A DNA stretch of 64,000 nucleotides from Candidatus Methanomassiliicoccus intestinalis Issoire-Mx1 (GTDB lineage Archaea > Thermoplasmatota > Thermoplasmata > Methanomassiliicoccales > Methanomassiliicoccaceae), in the NCBI RefSeq assembly GCF_000404225.1, contig NC_021353.1, positions 1,736,001-1,800,000 of the forward strand, in the 5' to 3' direction. The notes under the pieces were generated by a model that ran no database searches, was not told where the DNA came from, and worked only from the letters and a program-made list of their open reading frames with translations. Positions 62,514 through 64,000 of the stretch are shown here, piece after piece (the first letter of the stretch is position 1; the number at the start of each line of letters is the position of its first letter). The translations under genes were made by a program, and so were the position numbers.

Positions 62514-63713
62514 ATGTCTTGGAAATATTCAGACCCTAACGAATGGGAAAAAGCAATCACATCAGAAGTATTCCCTTTAGAAGATGTTGCTGCAGCATAT
62601 ATTGAATGGGAAAAAGAAGATATATACAGCATCTTGGAGAATAAAGAAACAAGAGAAATCATACCAGCTCTTCAGGTTAAAAGAGGCAACAGGGCTTATT
62701 CAAAGAAACAGCGCAGGAAAATCTTACCTGTTACTCGCGCGATGTATGAAAGAAAGTTTGATACTGCATCTAAAGATGCAAGACAGTACACATCTAGGTA
62801 CACTAGAGCAATATTTCTTACTTTAGAATATAACCCTCATGAGATATCATTACAGGATGCTTGGTTAAGTTTGAAAGGAAAGGGATCAGATCTCAATTTA
62901 TTCAAAGCAAAACTGAATAGGTTTTTCAGTTCTTCTGTAAAAGGCAATAGGAGTAAAACAAGGTATATGTACCGCAGATCTAACAATCCTGTAACATACA
63001 GCAGTCATGCCAGGAAAGAAGCGCATGAGTCAGGTTATCCTCATGTTCACATGATCTTAATATTATCAGAGCCTGTGTATACATACTATCACAAGAAATC
63101 ACAGTCCTGGCGTCTTCCTTATGAAGATGTTGTGCTGCCGATTAAACAGATGTGGGCTGAGTCTGTAGGCTGCCAGTCAGCCTATTGTGATGTTCAGGCA
63201 ATAGTTGATGCAAGCATCACTGAGAAAGATACTGGAGTTAAGCGGTCTGTTATGTCTTATGTTCTGAAATATGTAACAAAAGATGTTGACGCATCAAATC
63301 CCAAGTCCGTCAATACTCATGCTCTCCAAAAATTCTTTGGAGTCAGGGATATTTTCAGCTCTAAATTTTTATCAGATTTAGACGTGATACTTAACCGACG
63401 TGATAAGACAGAGATTGAGTTAAAACGTACCATAAAAGAAATTAAGAGAATTGAGAAGCTGAAAGATCATTTTGGTTATCTTACAAGCGATCTTCCTGAA
63501 AAATTGACAGCGTTATATGAAAGAAAGGCAGAGCTCCAGGAGGAGCTCCGCAGACTCAAAAATATAAAATGGTATTATATTGGTACACGTAAGTTTGCGA
63601 GTATCCAGGAATATGCAGAATTCTATATGCGGATTGAAAAATACAACATGCAGCAGCTTGAGGTTTACCGCAATAATATTATGTCAGATTCTCACGGTCT
63701 TGCTTTGGTCTGA
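62514..63713 (+). CDS. HUH-type rolling-circle replication initiator
   Basis: The 399-residue protein has the three motifs of rolling-circle replication proteins: IFLTLEYNP near residue 100, PHVHMILIL near 176 with His 177 and His 179 as the HUH metal ligands, and MSYVLKYVTKD near 248 with Tyr 249 and Tyr 253 as possible nucleophiles. The C-terminal part has coiled-coil segments (KRTIKEIKRIEKLK). It would nick one strand of the element and start replication. AAGGT is the Shine-Dalgarno, and a TTTAAAAA element near 62477 could be its TATA box. It ends 34 bases from the convergent gene. Confidence 0.85.
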   Translation: MSWKYSDPNEWEKAITSEVFPLEDVAAAYIEWEKEDIYSILENKETREIIPALQVKRGNRAYSKKQRRKILPVTRAMYERKFDTASKDARQYTSRYTRAIFLTLEYNPHEISLQDAWLSLKGKGSDLNLFKAKLNRFFSSSVKGNRSKTRYMYRRSNNPVTYSSHARKEAHESGYPHVHMILILSEPVYTYYHKKSQSWRLPYEDVVLPIKQMWAESVGCQSAYCDVQAIVDASITEKDTGVKRSVMSYVLKYVTKDVDASNPKSVNTHALQKFFGVRDIFSSKFLSDLDVILNRRDKTEIELKRTIKEIKRIEKLKDHFGYLTSDLPEKLTALYERKAELQEELRRLKNIKWYYIGTRKFASIQEYAEFYMRIEKYNMQQLEVYRNNIMSDSHGLALV

Positions 63714-63746
63714 TATGCTGCATTAATTCTTATACTGGTTGAAAAA

Positions 63747-64000
63747 TCAGTGATTTATTCTTTTATTTAGATTATCGAGAGAATAAAATGCTTTCTTGTC
63801 AATGTTATATTTCATGTAAACTGACTGATACATTTTGCTGTATTTCATATCGTCAAGATTAAAACAGAATAATTCTGCTGGATCTGATGGAGATCCTCCT
63901 AGTCCAATAATTATATAGACATTTAGATTTGTTTTTTCTCGAATGTCTTTATACTTCATCATTTTTTCATATGTACACCAAGTAAGAGATTTATCCGGAT
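63747..64000 (-). CDS. C-terminal part of a PD-(D/E)XK-nuclease-like protein
   Basis: The reverse strand is open from the window edge to a stop at 63747-63749, giving the last 84 residues of a gene. The pattern WCTYEKMMKYKDI ... NLNVYIIIGLGGSPSDPAEL resembles the C-terminal half of small restriction-endonuclease-like (PD-(D/E)XK) domains, where such a strand and a GLGG turn follow the catalytic Lys. The catalytic residues themselves would lie outside the window. It converges on the replication gene and may be the right-hand host flank of the element or a cargo gene. The fold call is tentative. Confidence 0.45.
   Translation of the reverse strand, partial: PDKSLTWCTYEKMMKYKDIREKTNLNVYIIIGLGGSPSDPAELFCFNLDDMKYSKMYQSVYMKYNIDKKAFYSLDNLNKRINH

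Larger units (their letters stand above)
54860..63730 (+). mobile_element. Integrated virus-like element (inovirus-like or pleolipovirus-like)
   Basis: Nine genes on one strand from 55072 to 63713 form a compact module. It contains an HUH replication initiator, a Zot/pI-like ATPase, three large surface or membrane proteins and two smaller membrane proteins. From 56769 to 62395 every gene starts within the end of the previous one. A Zot-like ATPase with a single-span small protein and an HUH protein is the diagnostic set of inoviruses; pleolipoviruses have a similar order with spikes and an NTPase. Both edges are approximate: the left is set after tRNA-Lys and the right after the replication gene. 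No integrase, transposase or attachment repeat was found inside the window. Confidence 0.75.

Overview
The window reads as the chromosome of a methanogenic euryarchaeon, most likely one of the host-associated Methanomassiliicoccales (Thermoplasmata). The archaeal signature is unambiguous: PCNA, PolD small subunit, a GINS subunit, TFS, aMBF1, S6e and aIF2-gamma, PAN, Cdc48, two group II chaperonin subunits, a geranylgeranyl-reductase-like flavoprotein and a tRNA-Asn with a bulge-helix-bulge intron. A coenzyme M cluster (cysteate synthase, ComD, ComE, a methanogenesis-marker-16-type protein) points to a methanogen. Moderate A+T content, a bacterial-type GrpE-DnaK-DnaJ set and InlB-type repeat surface proteins fit a mesophilic gut or sediment member. 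The lineage is an inference from gene content, not from a phylogeny.

Layout. 0-7.3 kb: end of a solute-binding protein gene, a winged-helix regulator, Elp3, a PRC-barrel protein, Cdc48, a flippase and a DUF89 phosphatase. 7.3-12.5 kb: a divergent chaperonin subunit, then a tightly coupled urea transporter / K+ channel / SulP operon. 12.5-17 kb: the complete AMP-to-3-phosphoglycerate route (ribose-1,5-bisphosphate isomerase, form III RuBisCO, AMP phosphorylase) as one operon divergent from an HTH_10 regulator. 17-27 kb: an unknown Cys-rich protein, a Trm5/TYW2 enzyme, a geranylgeranyl-reductase-like protein, transaldolase, split transketolase, PCNA, TFS, a beta-CASP nuclease and NadC. 27-29.6 kb: a gene-poor accessory island with three related ~255-nt structured RNAs, each with its own TATA box and terminator, interleaved with two intact ribbon-helix-helix (RHH) genes, one frameshifted RHH gene and a decayed winged-helix gene. 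29.8-37 kb: NrdG, the intron-bearing tRNA-Asn and mixed housekeeping genes. 37-43 kb: the coenzyme M cluster, including three uncharacterised ATPase/Fe-S genes. 43-54.8 kb: chaperones, PAN, translation and replication genes, ending in tRNA-Lys(CUU). 54.9-63.7 kb: an integrated virus-like element.

Two regions stand out. The first is the RNA/RHH island, which I cannot match to any RNA family I know. Copies B and C share a 17-nt hairpin core and the same promoter layout, and in all three copies a 5' purine-rich strand can pair with the same 3' strand that also forms the long hairpin before the terminator. The second is the virus-like element: an HUH replication initiator, a Zot/pI-like ATPase, three large secreted or membrane-anchored proteins (two with InlB and PKD-like modules), a 234-aa membrane protein and a 37-aa single-span protein that could be the major coat protein. 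Most of its structural genes overlap by 4-20 nt in one operon. It looks like an archaeal inovirus, or alternatively a pleolipovirus-like element. I see no integrase and no duplicated attachment site in the window.

The metabolic genes fit together. Ribose phosphate from nucleotides goes through the AMP pathway to 3-phosphoglycerate, transketolase and transaldolase supply pentoses without an oxidative pentose pathway, and the phosphoserine/cysteate branch leads to coenzyme M.
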